Of a stretch of 64,000 nucleotides of DNA, positions 30,941-43,245 are shown one piece after another (position 1 is the stretch's first letter; each line of letters opens with the position of its first letter). The translations under genes and the position numbers were made by a program. Below the pieces are notes generated by a model. The model did no database searches, was not told the DNA's origin, and saw only the letters and a list, made by a program, of their open reading frames with translations. Origin of the DNA: Lithospermum erythrorhizon (taxonomy: Eukaryota > Streptophyta > Magnoliopsida > Boraginales > Boraginaceae); the NCBI GenBank assembly GCA_019722365.1, contig JADFUC010001597.1, positions 22,768 through 86,767 on the forward strand. Reading direction: 5' to 3'.

Positions 30941-31439
30941 AACCAAGTCAAAATAGATAAAACTCCCCATGAACTCGCGGGTTCGAAGATTCCTCAAGTT
31001 GTTTTCTAAAGATTGGGGTCGCGGAAGCTTATGTTAAGAGATTAACAAAAGATAAACTTGCGCCCAAATCTGATAAATGCTATTTCATAGGATATCCAAG
31101 GGAAATAGTTGGTTACTACTTACCGAAGTTAGAGAATAAAATCTTCATCAAGCAATGGTGAGTATTCCTCGAAAAGGAACACCGTCCGTATGACTAGAAG
31201 TAACGCAGTTCATCTGATGAAGCTCAAGCTGACGTAAGTCAATATCAATACATCATAATGCAAGCAGCATCCTATTAATACCACAAGAATCGAACCTTCT
31301 TTTCATAAGACTCAGCTTGATCCACGTGAGTTCTGGAAGTTAACCAACCCCTAGTGAGATCCAACAGTGGATCGCCACGAACTGTGAGCGCCGGTAATAC
31401 GGTGTGAAGCTTTCATCATTGAGAGGATTTGAGCCCACT

Positions 31440-32915
31440 TCTACAAAGAAGCAATGAATAGCAAGGATGCCGACAAATGGGCAAATAGCCACGCAATCCG
31501 GGAGATGGATTCTATGTACCAAACGAGGCTCGTCCTTGTCGATTTACTCAAATGGGCTCGCCTATCAATGTAAATGGGTATTTAAGAAGAAAAACATGAT
31601 AAAGACGGAAACGTTGATGTTTTCAAAGCTAGACTTAGAGCGAAGGTTTCAAACAAGTTCACGGAGCGACTACGCATTTAAACTTACCGCTGCTGGCTAC
31701 GCTTAAATCCATCCCGATAATCTTAGCTATCACGCATTTCCAAGAATTGGCGAATATGGCAAATGATGCAAAAGACCGCTTCCTCGAATGGAAATTTATG
31801 AAGATGTGTACATGGTACAACCTCCAAAGGCTTTACATGTCCTAAAGGACCAAGAAGGTACGCAAGTCAGCAAAAGTCCATTTTATGGCTCAGTTGAGCA
31901 TCCTGCTAGCTGAATCTACGCTTTGATTTAATCAATCAAAGAGTTTGGGTTTCATCAAGAACGAAGAATCTTGTATACAAGAAGGTAAGTGGGAGTTATG
32001 TATCATTCATAGTCCTCAGAGGCTCGACGACATACTTACTATTGGAAATAACGTAGAGTTACTAAACTCACCAAGGATCAAGAAATGTTTCTCAACGGGC
32101 ATTCTTAAAGGCCACGCATATACTTGGAATAAGATCCACCGGATCGAGCTAGGAGGTCAGATTGGACTTTGGTCAGATACTTGTGGAATAAGGCACGGCA
32201 AAGGTTCAACATGAGTAATTCCAAGAAGGGTAATCTCCCCACGGTACATTTGTTCAACTCCCACAGCCATTGCCCCACTTACTAGCGCTTCGGAGAGAAT
32301 GAACATGACACCTTATGCTCGGCCATAGGATCCATCATGTATGCCATGTCAGGCACTAGACCCGATGTGTCTTATGCACTAAGTGTAACCAAGTAGAGCA
32401 CAAGCTAATCCAAAGTGAAAAGCCACCGGATTGCAGCCAAGTTGCATCTTGAAGTATCCGGAAGAATTAAAGATGCTTTCTTGGTATATGGGCATGAGAG
32501 TTACTAAAGGATGTGGTACACCGACGCCGGCTAAACTCCGATGTATTTACTATCATTCCCGCCCGTATGTATTTTGTCTCAACGTGGAGCAAGATTCGGA
32601 GGAGTTCCAACAATGAGTATCAAGTTGCCGATTCTACCATGTAATCTGAGACATCGCAAATATTCTAAGCCGCTTAAAGAAGCATGTTGGATAAAGAAGT
32701 TCGGTGACTCTGAACATCCTCGGCGCTGCACGAAGCATCGAGGACCGTGGAGTTGCTGTGACAATATCGGGGCAATAGCTCAAGCTAAGGAACTGAGCAC
32801 ATCACAAATCCAAGCACGCATCGTAAAGTATCACCCGACAGATACGCTGGCTGTAGTGATGTCAAAGCATGTAGTGAACAGAGTCATCTGCCGACTTTTA
32901 CTAAACCACTAAGTC
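31440..32915 (+). pseudogene. Copia element 1 reverse transcriptase and RNase H relic
   Basis: Pieces in order: CKWVFKKKNMIKTET (31560-31610), GFIKNEESCIQEGKW (31946), DDILTIGNNVELL (about 32026, the DD of the RT active site retained), IMYAMSGTRPDVSYALSVT (about 32333), ILKYPEELK near 32450, and the RNase H pieces EACWIKKFG (32679) and DNIGAIAQAKE (32759). This is the standard copia RT-RNase H order. Multiple frames and stops make it non-functional. Confidence 0.85.
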
Positions 32916-33709
32916 GCAAAGTATTTATAATGCAAATAACATAGGTCTTGTGATGCATGTCGCAGCCGCAAGTAGGGTTGCCGGGAGTCAAGATGTATCT
33001 ATCGGTGTTATGGAACAAATATTTGAAGTCATTATTTTTATATTTTACATTGCTGCTATGACTATATGTTTGAATTCATATACATACATGTAAGTATCCT
33101 ATGATAAGGTTAAATCCTAGGTTAGTCTTATGTTTTCTGTAGAGGTAAATACGAATCGTTAATTACACCTCTTCAAGCCTAGAAACATAGGATAAATTAA
33201 AAGGCCTCGTCGATGCCTATAGTTGTATGACAAGCACATGACTAACATGGTAGCTGATTAGTGATCAAGATTGATCACGTTAGCCTGGCAGAATCAGATC
33301 ACTGGGCCGGCTTCTTGGCCCGGTGACTAAGGAGTCGGGTATGACCGAAACGAATTCAGAAGATACGTGAGACCGTGTCCTATGACATTTGTTTAGAAAC
33401 CTTGTGCCCGCCAATTTTAGACCTACGATATATAACTATCTGCAGCAAGCCTCTGCATTTTTGACTATGCACCAAACGTCATTTAAGCCGATTATAACGG
33501 TGATATATCGAGGATTTGTTCGTCCTTGATATACAAGAAAGATCTCAGCCTCTCACGCTTGTACTGAATGCCATGGAGGCCATAAATGCTTATTCACCAT
33601 ACTCGAGTAAAGAAAGTTGTGGGGTGTCATGACACACTTATGGTTACCACGAATAGAGATCGCGCTGACAAAGCGAATTGTAAGATAATCGCCCAAGGGC
33701 AAAGCTGGA

Positions 33710-34684
33710 GCGCTGGAAATCAATGAGAATCGTTCCATTTATTATGCCCTGCTGCGACAATTGTGTAGCAATTCATTTACCGCTAAGTTAAATGTGATTA
33801 TCGTAACTTAGTATTCAACTTAGTAATTTTGCTGGTTCTCATGATAATTTACGTTGTTTTATTGCCGATCTACCATTAATCGTTATAATAATAGTAATTG
33901 TCAATTATTATTATTATACAACTTACTATTATCTCGAGTCTGCAACACATACAAATGACACAGCTTATATTTCATGTATTTAAATTAAAAGAGAACTATA
34001 TAATTGAGAAATGTATTTCAATTACAAGGGTTCTACATTTTAAGAATGAATTAAATAGGAATCAATTAAATAGTTATTTAATTGGTCTCCAGTAATTTTA
34101 GTATTTATTGTATAACTTTAAAGATTTATTTATTAGACTCAATGTATCATTTACCTAGCTTAATTAAATAGTTCAATCTCTATTAGCAACTCATTAGTGT
34201 CTTAAATCTAACTAATGGGAGTTAATCCAGTCGCCTAATATTTCTTAACGGCCGCTTATCTTACTTGTTTTACCAGTCTCTATATAAGCAAACTTTAGGC
34301 TCAATCATAAGTTTTAAAAACTTTTCACCAAACCCTAGTAGCCGCCTTTGGCCACGAAATTCTCCCAAGAATTTTGGGGTTTTTCCTGGGTTTCATAGCT
34401 CATCCTTGCTTACTAGCATAGATTAAGTTCTCGATCCAACCCCTCCCTGCACTGTTCAGATATCACAATGCATCGATGATTACAACAAGGAAATTGGTGG
34501 AAAGCTCAACCACGCCAGAATTTGGTTGCGCGGATTTTGGTGGAATTTACTCCGCCGCACCGTAAGTCCTCTGCCTCAGCATATTTAATTATATGTTTTT
34601 GTACATTGAACAGTTTTGTGTAATTTTAAAGATCCTTGAACCATGACTGTACTATACTCCTATATCCATAGTAATTTTTCTTCG
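33710..34684 (+). repeat. 3-prime LTR of copia element 1
   Basis: Partner of 26566-27546. A purine-rich run, AAGGGCAAAGCTGGAGCGC, just before it (33697-33713) may be the polypurine tract. It ends at about 34684 (TTTTTCTTCG), after which Athila RNase H coding sequence resumes. Confidence 0.88.
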
Positions 34685-34689
34685 CTTCT

Positions 34690-35900
34690 AAGGGCGATTC
34701 AATTTTAGATAAGTCGTCACCACCATATTTTAACCCTTTTATGCCTCGATTTAGGTCAAATTTGTAGTAAAAGTATCCAACTGATTAACCTAGGCTTAGC
34801 ATCTTTTTGAAAGCAAATAGTTTAACGCAGCATTTAATCGCTGTATACCACCATGAGATCCTAGCGAGATATGATCTAAACTTATCCAAAGAAAAACAAC
34901 CGCAGCAATTCCCCTTCAAGAGTAGTGTAATTACGTTGAGCATCATTGAAGGTTTTGCTAGCAAAAGTAAATTACCTAAAAATACCTTTCTTATTCCTCC
35001 TGGCCCAAGCAATCGCACTAACAAAGATAATCACTTGCATCTATTACAATTTCAAACGGACGTGTCCAATCAAAAGGCAGAACGACCACTGTGTTCTCGA
35101 AATAAGTTTTCGCCTAATAGATTAAAAGCCCGCACACACTCATTATTAATATACAAAAAGTATCTTTAACAAGTAAATCACATAGAGTTTGCAGACTTGG
35201 AAATATTGCTGATGAAACTAATAAAACCCTGCATGAATTAAGAAAACTTACATCTTAGACAGACACGCCTAGTTTGATATAATTTTCAATTTAAAACCAC
35301 CTTCCCTTAACAACCTGGCCTCTGGAGAATCTTCAGACCAGAACCTACTTTCTTTGAACTACATTTTCCCTGGGCCCAAGACAAGATTAGTTTCACAACG
35401 CCCATCACAAGTCTAAGATTAAGCAAACAATCATCAAAAGATGATTCAAAAATAGAGAAATCATCCATAAAGACCTCGATGCATTTCTCTATCAAGTCAA
35501 AAAATATGGACATCATACATCGCTGAAATGTGGCTGGAGCACAACATAACCCAAACGGCATTCGCCTAAAAGCGAATGTACCATATGGACAAGTAAATGT
35601 TGTTTCTTCCTCGATCCTTCTCGGTTTACTATTTGATTGTGGAACCCAAATGAATCCATCTAAAAAGAGAATGGATACCCGGATACCTAGCTAGAAGAGT
35701 CTCTAACGCTTGATCAATAACAAGAGGAAAATATCCTTCCTAGTTACTACTTAACTTTCTGGAAGTCTATACACATTCTCCTGTAGTGGGTATCAATTCA
35801 TTTTTATCATTTCAACCACAAGACAATTTCTTTGGTACAAACTCCTTGTACTAGACTCGCCAAGCACTATCTCAAATAGTATAAATTGTACCACAACCTT
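34690..35900 (-). pseudogene. Athila-type gypsy reverse transcriptase and RNase H relic
   Basis: The minus strand reads TTFTCPYGTFAFRRMPFG (about 35610), then MPFGLCCAPATFQRCMMSIF and CIEVFMDDFSIFESSFDDCL (35561-35440). The FMDD active site at 35471-35460 is intact. RNase H pieces follow: FASKTFNDAQRNYTT (about 34960), FRSYL, then KDAKPRLISWILLLQ (about 34790), ending with a damaged ADHLSRLE equivalent at 34690. Stops and shifts are frequent. The sequence continues, after removal of the copia insert, into the integrase at 26565. Confidence 0.86.
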
Positions 35901-36039
35901 CAGCTGCCTACCACTCCTTTGAGATTAGGATTTAGTCGCTTCCGAGGCTGGATAGCCGACTTGGCACCATCCTCAAGTGAAGCGGTCAGAATCCTTAATG
36001 TCCTCACTGCAAGTTTTTTTTGTGCTCTCCAAGTACTTT

Positions 36040-37070
36040 GACAAGTTTTTCTTCATGCAACATCACCCAAAGAAGAAGAAATAAAAAGGTGTAATTCATT
36101 ATTGGCAAGGCAAAGTGCCTTCAACCCCATGGCAGGAGGTTTTTCTCGATAGACTTATCAATTCTGAGTACTTGCCCCACCAAGTGTATAACGTGAGGCC
36201 CTGATCCAATGATAATAAGTTTTCAAATGACTAGTCTCTCCTCTTTAGCATTTTAATACAACTAAACCCAGTCTGTCACACTAACGTATCAACCACACCT
36301 AATCGAAAATAATCATCCCCGGCTATCATGAAACTTTAGTGACTCCATGCACAAGTTTCAAAGACAACTTGCTCCCTCCCCCACCTCAGTACTAATTCCC
36401 CGTCTCTTTTGGCGAACATCAATGCAGCTAAAAGGTCTACCTAGCAATAAAGAACTCTTTGATCTTCTAACATATCGAGTACAACAAAATCAACAGGAAG
36501 ATGAAACCCCATCAAACCTTTAACCAAGATATCTTCAATCACAACCATGTGGGGTACATACGTAATCTATCCGCTAATTCCAGCCAGAAATCATGTACTC
36601 GACATCACCTAAACCCAACCTATAATCACAAAAAGCATCAACTTTATAAAACCCAAATCACACAACGCTTACCAAATTGAATTCCACCTATTACACAAGT
36701 GGATTGTAAAACCCCCTCGCATCTTTAACTTTCTAGGATAATTTATGTCGACGACGTATAACACTCTTCACTATTAAGACTGCTTCTATGCCCTCGACCC
36801 CTTTCTTCATGGAAAGATTCTCTATGAACTTAGAGAATCCTTTCAAAGGCCTCTCGCAGTTATTAAACTCTTTAACTGTTATATCAAGAAATTTAGCAAA
36901 TCGAAGTTGACCAGCTTTTCTTCTCTTTCGCCTCGGCAAGTGAACATGTTTAATACACTGTGAAGTATGAGATTTATCCATGGGAAACTTTCTCATAAGA
37001 TTTTCTGCCTCGTATTTGGTCAAACCCTCTAAACTCCTCATCAAAGACCTGTTTCCAGCATGTTCTCGTC
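36040..37070 (-). pseudogene. Athila-type gypsy protease-region relic
   Basis: Minus-strand piece 37044-36733 (KFIENLSMKKGVEGIEAVL and nearby) corresponds to the link between gag and protease. Further on, the frame pieces LADRLRMYPTW and VDFVVLDMLEDQR (about 36560-36470) match the Athila protease region that reads LADRS-x-YP-G...VDFVVLDM. The DTG/DSG active site is not recoverable. The stretch is broken throughout. Confidence 0.65.
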
Positions 37071-38170
37071 AAGCTTCTTTTAGGTGTTTCTTGGAAGAGA
37101 ACCCGCCATTTGTTAGCTAGATCAAGAGCCAATTGTCCCAATTGTCGCTCAACATCTCTTCAAAGCCGCATTCTATTCCGGCCTTTTTTCCACCATTTGG
37201 GACAAACAAACCTCTCTCGCCCATCCAACCGCTACCTCAGCTCTCAAACCTGGATTGATCTTTGAAACTTGGTGGCCTCATAACATTTTGGTTATTACTC
37301 CAGAGAGATTTGGGGTGGTTCCTCCAACAATTATCGTGGTAAGTATCGAGAATGCACCATTCTCATTGCCGGGTTGAAATCGACTTGATATTGACCTCGA
37401 GGGCCTCCAAGATAGTGTCTCATGATTACCACCACATAAATGAAGGAACCCCGTATTAATTCCGTGATCTCTTGCAATACCATGTCCATTTCAGAAGTTT
37501 CTCTAATCGAATGCGAGTGAGGCAACCTCTGTGCTTTCTTAATTTTGTCTTTTCATCAATTCCCCAGAATTTCAAATACCTTCAGTATGCACTCTAGGAT
37601 GAGATTGGTGTTGGGATTAGAAGCCAATTCCTCCACAAGATATAAGCTTCATCGGGTGTCTTTATCAAATGCTCCTCCAGCGTAGCCATGGACTAAAAAC
37701 TTCAAGCAGACCTTGAAACCGTTCCCCGCACTCACCTACCATCTCATCTACTATTTCACCTTGGTGGATTTTGACTGCCCCCGCGGTCAGTTGATTCCCC
37801 AGTGATTTCTCACCACTTTGCCTCCCGATGGTATATAGTTAAAACAGAGCCTGTGATAGAACTGAACACCATTCACCTTCAAAGTGGAAATTGCATTCCA
37901 TGAAATTTTACTAGGTTCTCAATATGATCTTCATGACCCAGTAATTAAATTTCACATGATTCTTCACATGTCGATCACAAAGTGGTTTAACTCAAAGTTG
38001 TTGGCATTTATTAGTGGCAATGCAACAACCCCTCATGTAGGTAGAGCACAATCCCTCAAAGTCATCCGAGGAACTACAACATTACCATCATCACGCATCT
38101 CAACGATATCCCGATTATCATCGCCCACGGCTCACAAACTCGCTTTTTCTCCAGTTTAGCCCCAGCACAG
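37071..38170 (-). pseudogene. Athila-type gypsy gag relic
   Basis: The minus strand begins MTLRDCALPT (about 38075), then LPLINANNFELNHFVI, where INANNFE is the hallmark of Athila gag. KVNGVQFYHRL follows, and the late segment CWRNHPKSLWSNNQNV lies near 37300. Several stops interrupt it. The position directly after the primer site at 38263-38279 fits the 5-prime end of the element. Confidence 0.78.
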
Positions 38171-38262
38171 CCCTATACCTTTTTCTATCTCTAGATCAAA
38201 TAAAAGAAACAGATTAGCTGGGTTAAAGAACCGAAATTAAACTAATAATAATAAGGACGGAA

Positions 38263-38279
38263 TTTGGCAACGCGCCAAC
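38263..38279 (-). promoter_or_regulatory. Primer-binding site of the Athila element
   Basis: The minus strand reads TTGGCGCGTTGCCAAATT, close to the TGGCGCCGTTGCC primer site, complementary to an aspartate tRNA, that Athila elements use. It lies between the gag start and the presumed LTR end. Confidence 0.6.
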
Positions 38280-38284
38280 TGGGC

Positions 38285-40150
38285 AACACAATTTTCTTAA
38301 GTGTTCGACTCCAGCGTCCCGGTCCTGCCGAGTAATATAGTGAATAAGTCGCAGCACGCCTCACAAATTGCAATCTAATAAACACTAGCTTTTATTCTTA
38401 ATCCTTAATTAACTAATAACTTTTCAAAGTACTTAACTCCAAATCGTTTGTTCCGATCGGTTCCAAAAATTGCTGCCCGGTTTAGCCGGTTCGGTTCGGT
38501 TTCGATTTTATGCACACCCCTGATCACGTAGCGTGTTGATTTTACCAATTCGCTGGCTTTCTCGATGGGGTCATTCCAAAGGGCCAAATTGTTTAATTGG
38601 TTGCTTAACCGTGATTTAATTAAATGCCGGGGCCGCAATACACTTGTTAGGTAGTATCCTCAGAGGTACGTTTAGTAATAAAGAGCGGCGTCTCGTTTAT
38701 ATAATTGGTTAGTTAACTCTACCACTATATCGCTCAAATGTATGTTGTTGCCGCTTGAAACCTCACTACGCAGATCTTGGATACTAATATATTTTGTGAG
38801 ATTTTGATTATTGGTATTACTTCGTGTTCTTAATTTTGTAAGTATTTGATTACTTTATAGATTACTAAACTCTTGCCTTAGAAGAATTTACAATTGTAGA
38901 ATCTAAACGGTCATGTTTCTTTTAAAACATCTAAAAATCTGCTTCAAACAACTTTAACTCACGCACGTATAATGGTGCAAATTATGAGACATGGTCCCGT
39001 GAGTTGAAGGTTGTGCCTGGGTTACACGGTAGACGTGGCATGTTCCATGGGAAGGAATTCCTAAAAGGCCTTCCGGGGTCAAGAACGCATTTGACAACAC
39101 AATTTAAGTGCTCCTGTCGAGTCCGGTCAGGTCGTAATATAGTGAATAAGTACGAGTATCGTCTTACAAATTCCAATCTAATAAGTACTAGCTCTATTCT
39201 TAAAAATAATCCTTAATTAACTAATAATAAACAGAATTATTTATTCAGACTACTCAACTAAATTTGACTGGGAAGTCTTAAATCAACTAAACTAACTCCT
39301 AATGCAAAGAAGTGGTTGTACTTACATGTGAAGTATAGCCAGACACACGATTTAGATCGTCGTAATTCACTTAGTAGTTACTTATTAATTCATAAAATAA
39401 GCATTACACAATCGAGACATTTCGCTAACACCAATTAATTCTCCTAAGTCGCTAACTATATCTCTATGATAGCTTAAAAATAGAGTCTCCTATTAACAAC
39501 ATATGCTTATAAAGTTAAAACAATCTTACTATACCTATATCTCTATGGTAAATGAACATGTGTTCGATTATTAATTCCTAAGTGACAAACCTTATTTCTA
39601 AAGTACCACTATATGTTCAATTAATATTGAGTATCAAGATATTAAATTATAACTACGCATAATCGCACTTCATGAAATTGTGAATAACAACTCCAATAAA
39701 ACGTCAAACTTAACAATAAATTAGTTCATAATACCAAGCAAAAATTAATACATGAAATTAAAATGCAACCATAATAAAATAGACTGAAATAAGAAATTTA
39801 ATTTAAACCAAACGGATCCTAATCTTAAGGACCAAATGACAAACCCAATGAGTAAGTGAAAAGGATTGTCTTTGTTGTCGCTTTCTCACGTGCACTCCTC
39901 ACTTTAACATGGAATAATTCCTTCCTTTTTCCATCAATCTTTTGTATCTGAATAAATTCATGAACTATAAAAGACATCTTCCTTTGGGTCATATTCTAAA
40001 CATTCTTCAATTTAATGTCCAATTACTCTAATTTTAATAGATAATTACTCTAGAAATCGAACTTTTGAACACGTCCAAATTATATCTCATTAAGGCAAAA
40101 ATAACATCAATTAATATTCAATTAGGCCCTCAAAAATACTTATATATAAT
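38285..40150 (-). repeat. Presumed 5-prime LTR/leader remains of the Athila element
   Basis: A segment at 38285-38425 recurs at 39090-39230 (AATATAGTGAATAAGT, ATCCTTAATTAACTAATAA), with a copia fragment in between. The remainder to 40150 is AT-rich, with repeated CTATATCTCTATG(A/G)TA words and no coding. The outer LTR boundary is not identified. Confidence 0.4.
38640..39110 (+). mobile_element. Fragment of the plus-strand copia family (leader and gag start)
   Basis: Shares TATAATTGGTTAGTTAA, TTTTGTGAGATTTTGA and then AAAATCTGCTTCAAACAACT, AATGGTGCAAATTATGAGAC and GTGAGTTGAAGGTTGTG with copia element 2 (60240-60545). Neither LTR is present. Duplicated Athila LTR sequence flanks it. Confidence 0.75.
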
Positions 40151-40184
40151 AAACACTTATCATTTATAAAATACTAATGCATGG

Positions 40185-41060
40185 GCGAGTGATGCTCTAA
40201 AAGCTAAATGTTTTATGTTACCTGAATTTTAAAAGTTTACCTATATGATAGTATCTATGACATTTATCGGAAAGTTTTCGATGAATAATATAAGAATGAA
40301 GACATAAAGTATTATAATTGGGTCAATAAATATAGGGCTGATACTATTTCCAGGCTCCTCAGAACATTAAAAGCGAACTTGATGAAGTATTAGGGGCGAG
40401 TTAAATTGCTGTGATCTCATGCAATTATAATCGGCCAATTATATTATTATACAACCGATATTATTCGAGCCTAAAAAGGTCACATATGACGTTGAATCTT
40501 ATTTCATGTGGTATGAAATTAAATCGTGATTACTAAATCGGGAATTGATTAAACATACCAACAGTTTTATATTGATAATGTAATATAACGACAAACCCCA
40601 CCAAATTAATCAGTGTCTTCCAATTTGACATTAAACAAAGAGAAGCCCATTAGGTGACTTGATAATACTTCACTCAAGTAGCATTCCGCTAGTTAACGGT
40701 TTTAACGTAGATGGGCTCCTATTGGTTAACGAGTCGGTTTCTATTCGGATTAAATAAAGTAGAGGCCAAGAGGAGATTTAAAGATGAAAACCCAATTTTT
40801 CATCTTCCTCCCTTCCCAAAAGCCATCGCCCTCCCTCTTCTCCGAGGCCACCTACATTTTGACCAATTGCTCTCAATTGATCTCGCGACTTGTGAAGTCC
40901 AATTGTGTGGTTCAACCGCCTCCTCGTGTGAACAATCGGGAGGTACGTATCTTTGTGCTTAAAGACTATGAACTGGAAAGAGTCTACGAGAGAATAGTTG
41001 CTTAATTCCCCTGATTGTAAGTACCCTGGGATGACAATAGACATGGTCATTTATTGCATT
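40185..41060 (+). mobile_element. Fragment of the plus-strand copia family (gag piece joined to LTR)
   Basis: 40193-40270 encodes SDALKAKCFMLPEF, as in the gag of copia element 2 (EDALKAKCLMLT). From about 40430 the sequence follows that element's LTR (ATGAAATTAAATCGTGATTACTAAAT, and later GTTAACGAGTCGG). Gag is joined directly to LTR, so the interior is deleted. Reading frames at 40711-41050 lie within LTR DNA and are not genes. Confidence 0.65.
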
Positions 41061-42860
41061 TAAGACATTCAATCTTGTTGCATTTATTTATGTTTTTAAA
41101 TATGAACAAGTTGCATATTTTTCCAACACAACTTTATTTATATATTTTAGATTTACAATTCATATAATACAATATGAATACCAAACAAAGCATAAAGTGA
41201 TACCGAAAACAAATCTCTTCCTAGCTCAGAACAAGAATCCAAAATTCTTTTCGAAAGCACTCCACCAGAAGGCCGATTGCATACACCAAGAGAAGTCAAT
41301 CCCACACTCTGTGAACAATCACATAACTAAAATGAACTTTATCTGCATGGAAATAACTGTCATCTCAAAAGCAGTAAGGAGGCCGCACTTCACCTCTTTC
41401 TAAGCGGCCTTTTCTTCAATTTGATGATCATTTCTCTTTAAGCCTTAGTATTTATATATGTGCAATATAAATAAAACCCTTAAGCCCAACAATCATGCTT
41501 TTAACTCATTAACTAATCGACTCACACAATTTGAACTTAATAAACAATTGTGCTAGATTTATCCTATAAATTCTATACCATGTATATTTAAATATATATT
41601 GACACCATTTTATTACAACTCAACGTCATCAGATGTGTACGAATCTTCTAGGCTCGGGGATAATAGCAACCTTATAATAGTATAATAGACCATTAATACG
41701 TACATAACCTGCTATGCATGATCTGTGAATTTCAAGTATAACCTCTCTCAGATACCAAGAATTACAATTACTAGGTTGAATGTTCCGCTTATGTAACTGC
41801 TCAACTTAGTAAAACAATTGTTACAACACGCTATCGCAACAGTGAATAAATGAAACCAATAACTATTGATTTCTAACAAATGGGGTATATCCTGAACCCT
41901 AACTTAGTTGCCCAAAGTGCTACGGGCCGAGGGCGGGTCTCCTGGCGCAGAGTCACCCTAAAAATCATGATGATGACCAATCCATGACGTTATATTTAAG
42001 TGTTGGGATATCAGAATACCCCACCCAAACAAGGACACGTTTATATGATTCGATTTAATTATATCACCAAGCTATTCTTTTCGAAGTTCATCCCTCATAA
42101 GAATTTTGCAGTCAGGTTTGACCTAGAGTACCTGTGGACAAGCACCCACTAGGAAGTTTCTCCGTACGAGTAATGAAATGGTGACAAAAAGTGCTTAAAG
42201 AATTCTGATGAAACAGGATTATCCGTCCGGCTCAACGGGGCACGATCACAAATCTTCTAAGTGAACTTCGAGGCGTCTCGTCCAAAAGGGAAGCCTTAAA
42301 AACATGTCTGTTATTCCGCCGAACACTCCGAACACGTTTCTCAAGAAAGATCGAAGAGTTTAGTTTCCGAAAGAGAGACCTCGAAGACGCATTAACTTTA
42401 TTTGATTTCCGGCCCCTCACGGCCCTTTTATTGTCGGTTGATACCTGCCTTTTTGCCTGTTTAAGGGGTCGAGTAATTACGAGCCAATGCCTCCTTGAAT
42501 CTGTCAACGCCATTAGGCTCAACGGTCTTTCCTCTCCCCGACTGAGTTTTAATTTTGCCCAACCCTCTTCAATCTGGGCCTTTGTCCAGCGTGTCCTTGG
42601 CATTCATTTATTCAAGGCTGCTTTTTCCATCGTCCATTTACTTTTTAGCATTGTGAATTGTCAATTTGAACCTTCTTATTTTTCAGTTGTCAATTTAACT
42701 CTTCTGTTCATTTTGGCAAAAGAAAAAGAGATCGAATTCTAGTTTTAATACGAGATAATTTTGATACTTCATTAACAATTATATTTAGATTTTAGTTAAA
42801 ATGTAACATAATGTAACATGTTCCATAACATTTTTTAATAGGCATAATTTTCTCAATAAC
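41061..42860. other. Unassigned stretch, probably degraded retroelement DNA
   Basis: No domain recognised. A TATA-like GTATTTATATATG (minus) lies at about 41450. Overlapping open frames of 103 and 123 codons at 42232-42742 on opposite strands show no family resemblance. A CCAACAATC boundary-like word lies at 41486. Confidence 0.35.
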
Positions 42861-42868
42861 AAACCCTT

Positions 42869-43245
42869 TTTTTTTCTCTAATACATAAGATATCAGATAT
42901 TAATTAAAATTCTAAGCTAAGCAAATGGGAGCCTAAACTCCAAAGAAACAGCTTGTCTTCTTTGTGAAGTCTCTCGCATGAACCACCGTCTTCACTTGAA
43001 TATTGTACCGAGGCCACGTAACTACTAGAAATCCCACAAAGTGGGTGCTGAAAGTCAGCCGAAAGGTCAAAGTCCCATAGTGGTCCGTGATAGCATGCAT
43101 AATATACCCTACCAGAATCGAAAAGTCTCACATAATGCAGACACGAACCGATAAAATATACTACCTCTGTCAGGAATCGAACCCGGTGACCTTTTGACAA
43201 AGTGCTCAAACAAAATTATTAGACCATTATTAGGCCACGGGTAAT
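42869..43245 (-). mobile_element. tRNA-derived SINE
   Basis: On the minus strand an A box, TGGCCTAATAATGG (43237-43224), is followed about 40 bp later by a perfect B box, GGTTCGATTCC (43183-43173), the split polymerase III promoter. The body runs towards a poly(T) run on the plus strand (42869-42877), which is the poly(A) tail of a minus-strand insert. No cloverleaf acceptor stem is kept, so it is not a tRNA gene. The target duplication is not clear. Confidence 0.6.

Larger units (their letters stand above)
26566..34684 (+). mobile_element. Ty1/copia element 1, complete outline, inactive
   Basis: 8.1 kb plus-strand element: LTR, primer site, long leader (27.56-29.09 kb), gag, protease, integrase, RT, RNase H, tail and LTR. 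It lies inside an Athila gypsy element between that element's RNase H and integrase, so it is younger than the Athila copy. The target duplication is not clearly legible. Every coding domain is broken. Confidence 0.88.

Noticed and set aside
33250..33330. Two short hairpins (GTGATCA/TGATCAC and GGGCC/GGCCC pairs)
   Set aside because: Stems of 5-7 bp in the tail of a decayed copia element; expected by chance at this scale.
40711..41050. Overlapping frames of 73-90 codons on both strands
   Set aside because: They lie within copia-family LTR sequence and have no domain resemblance.
42232..42742. Two opposing open frames (123 and 103 codons)
   Set aside because: No recognisable motif, no promoter and no splice context; left as unassigned DNA.
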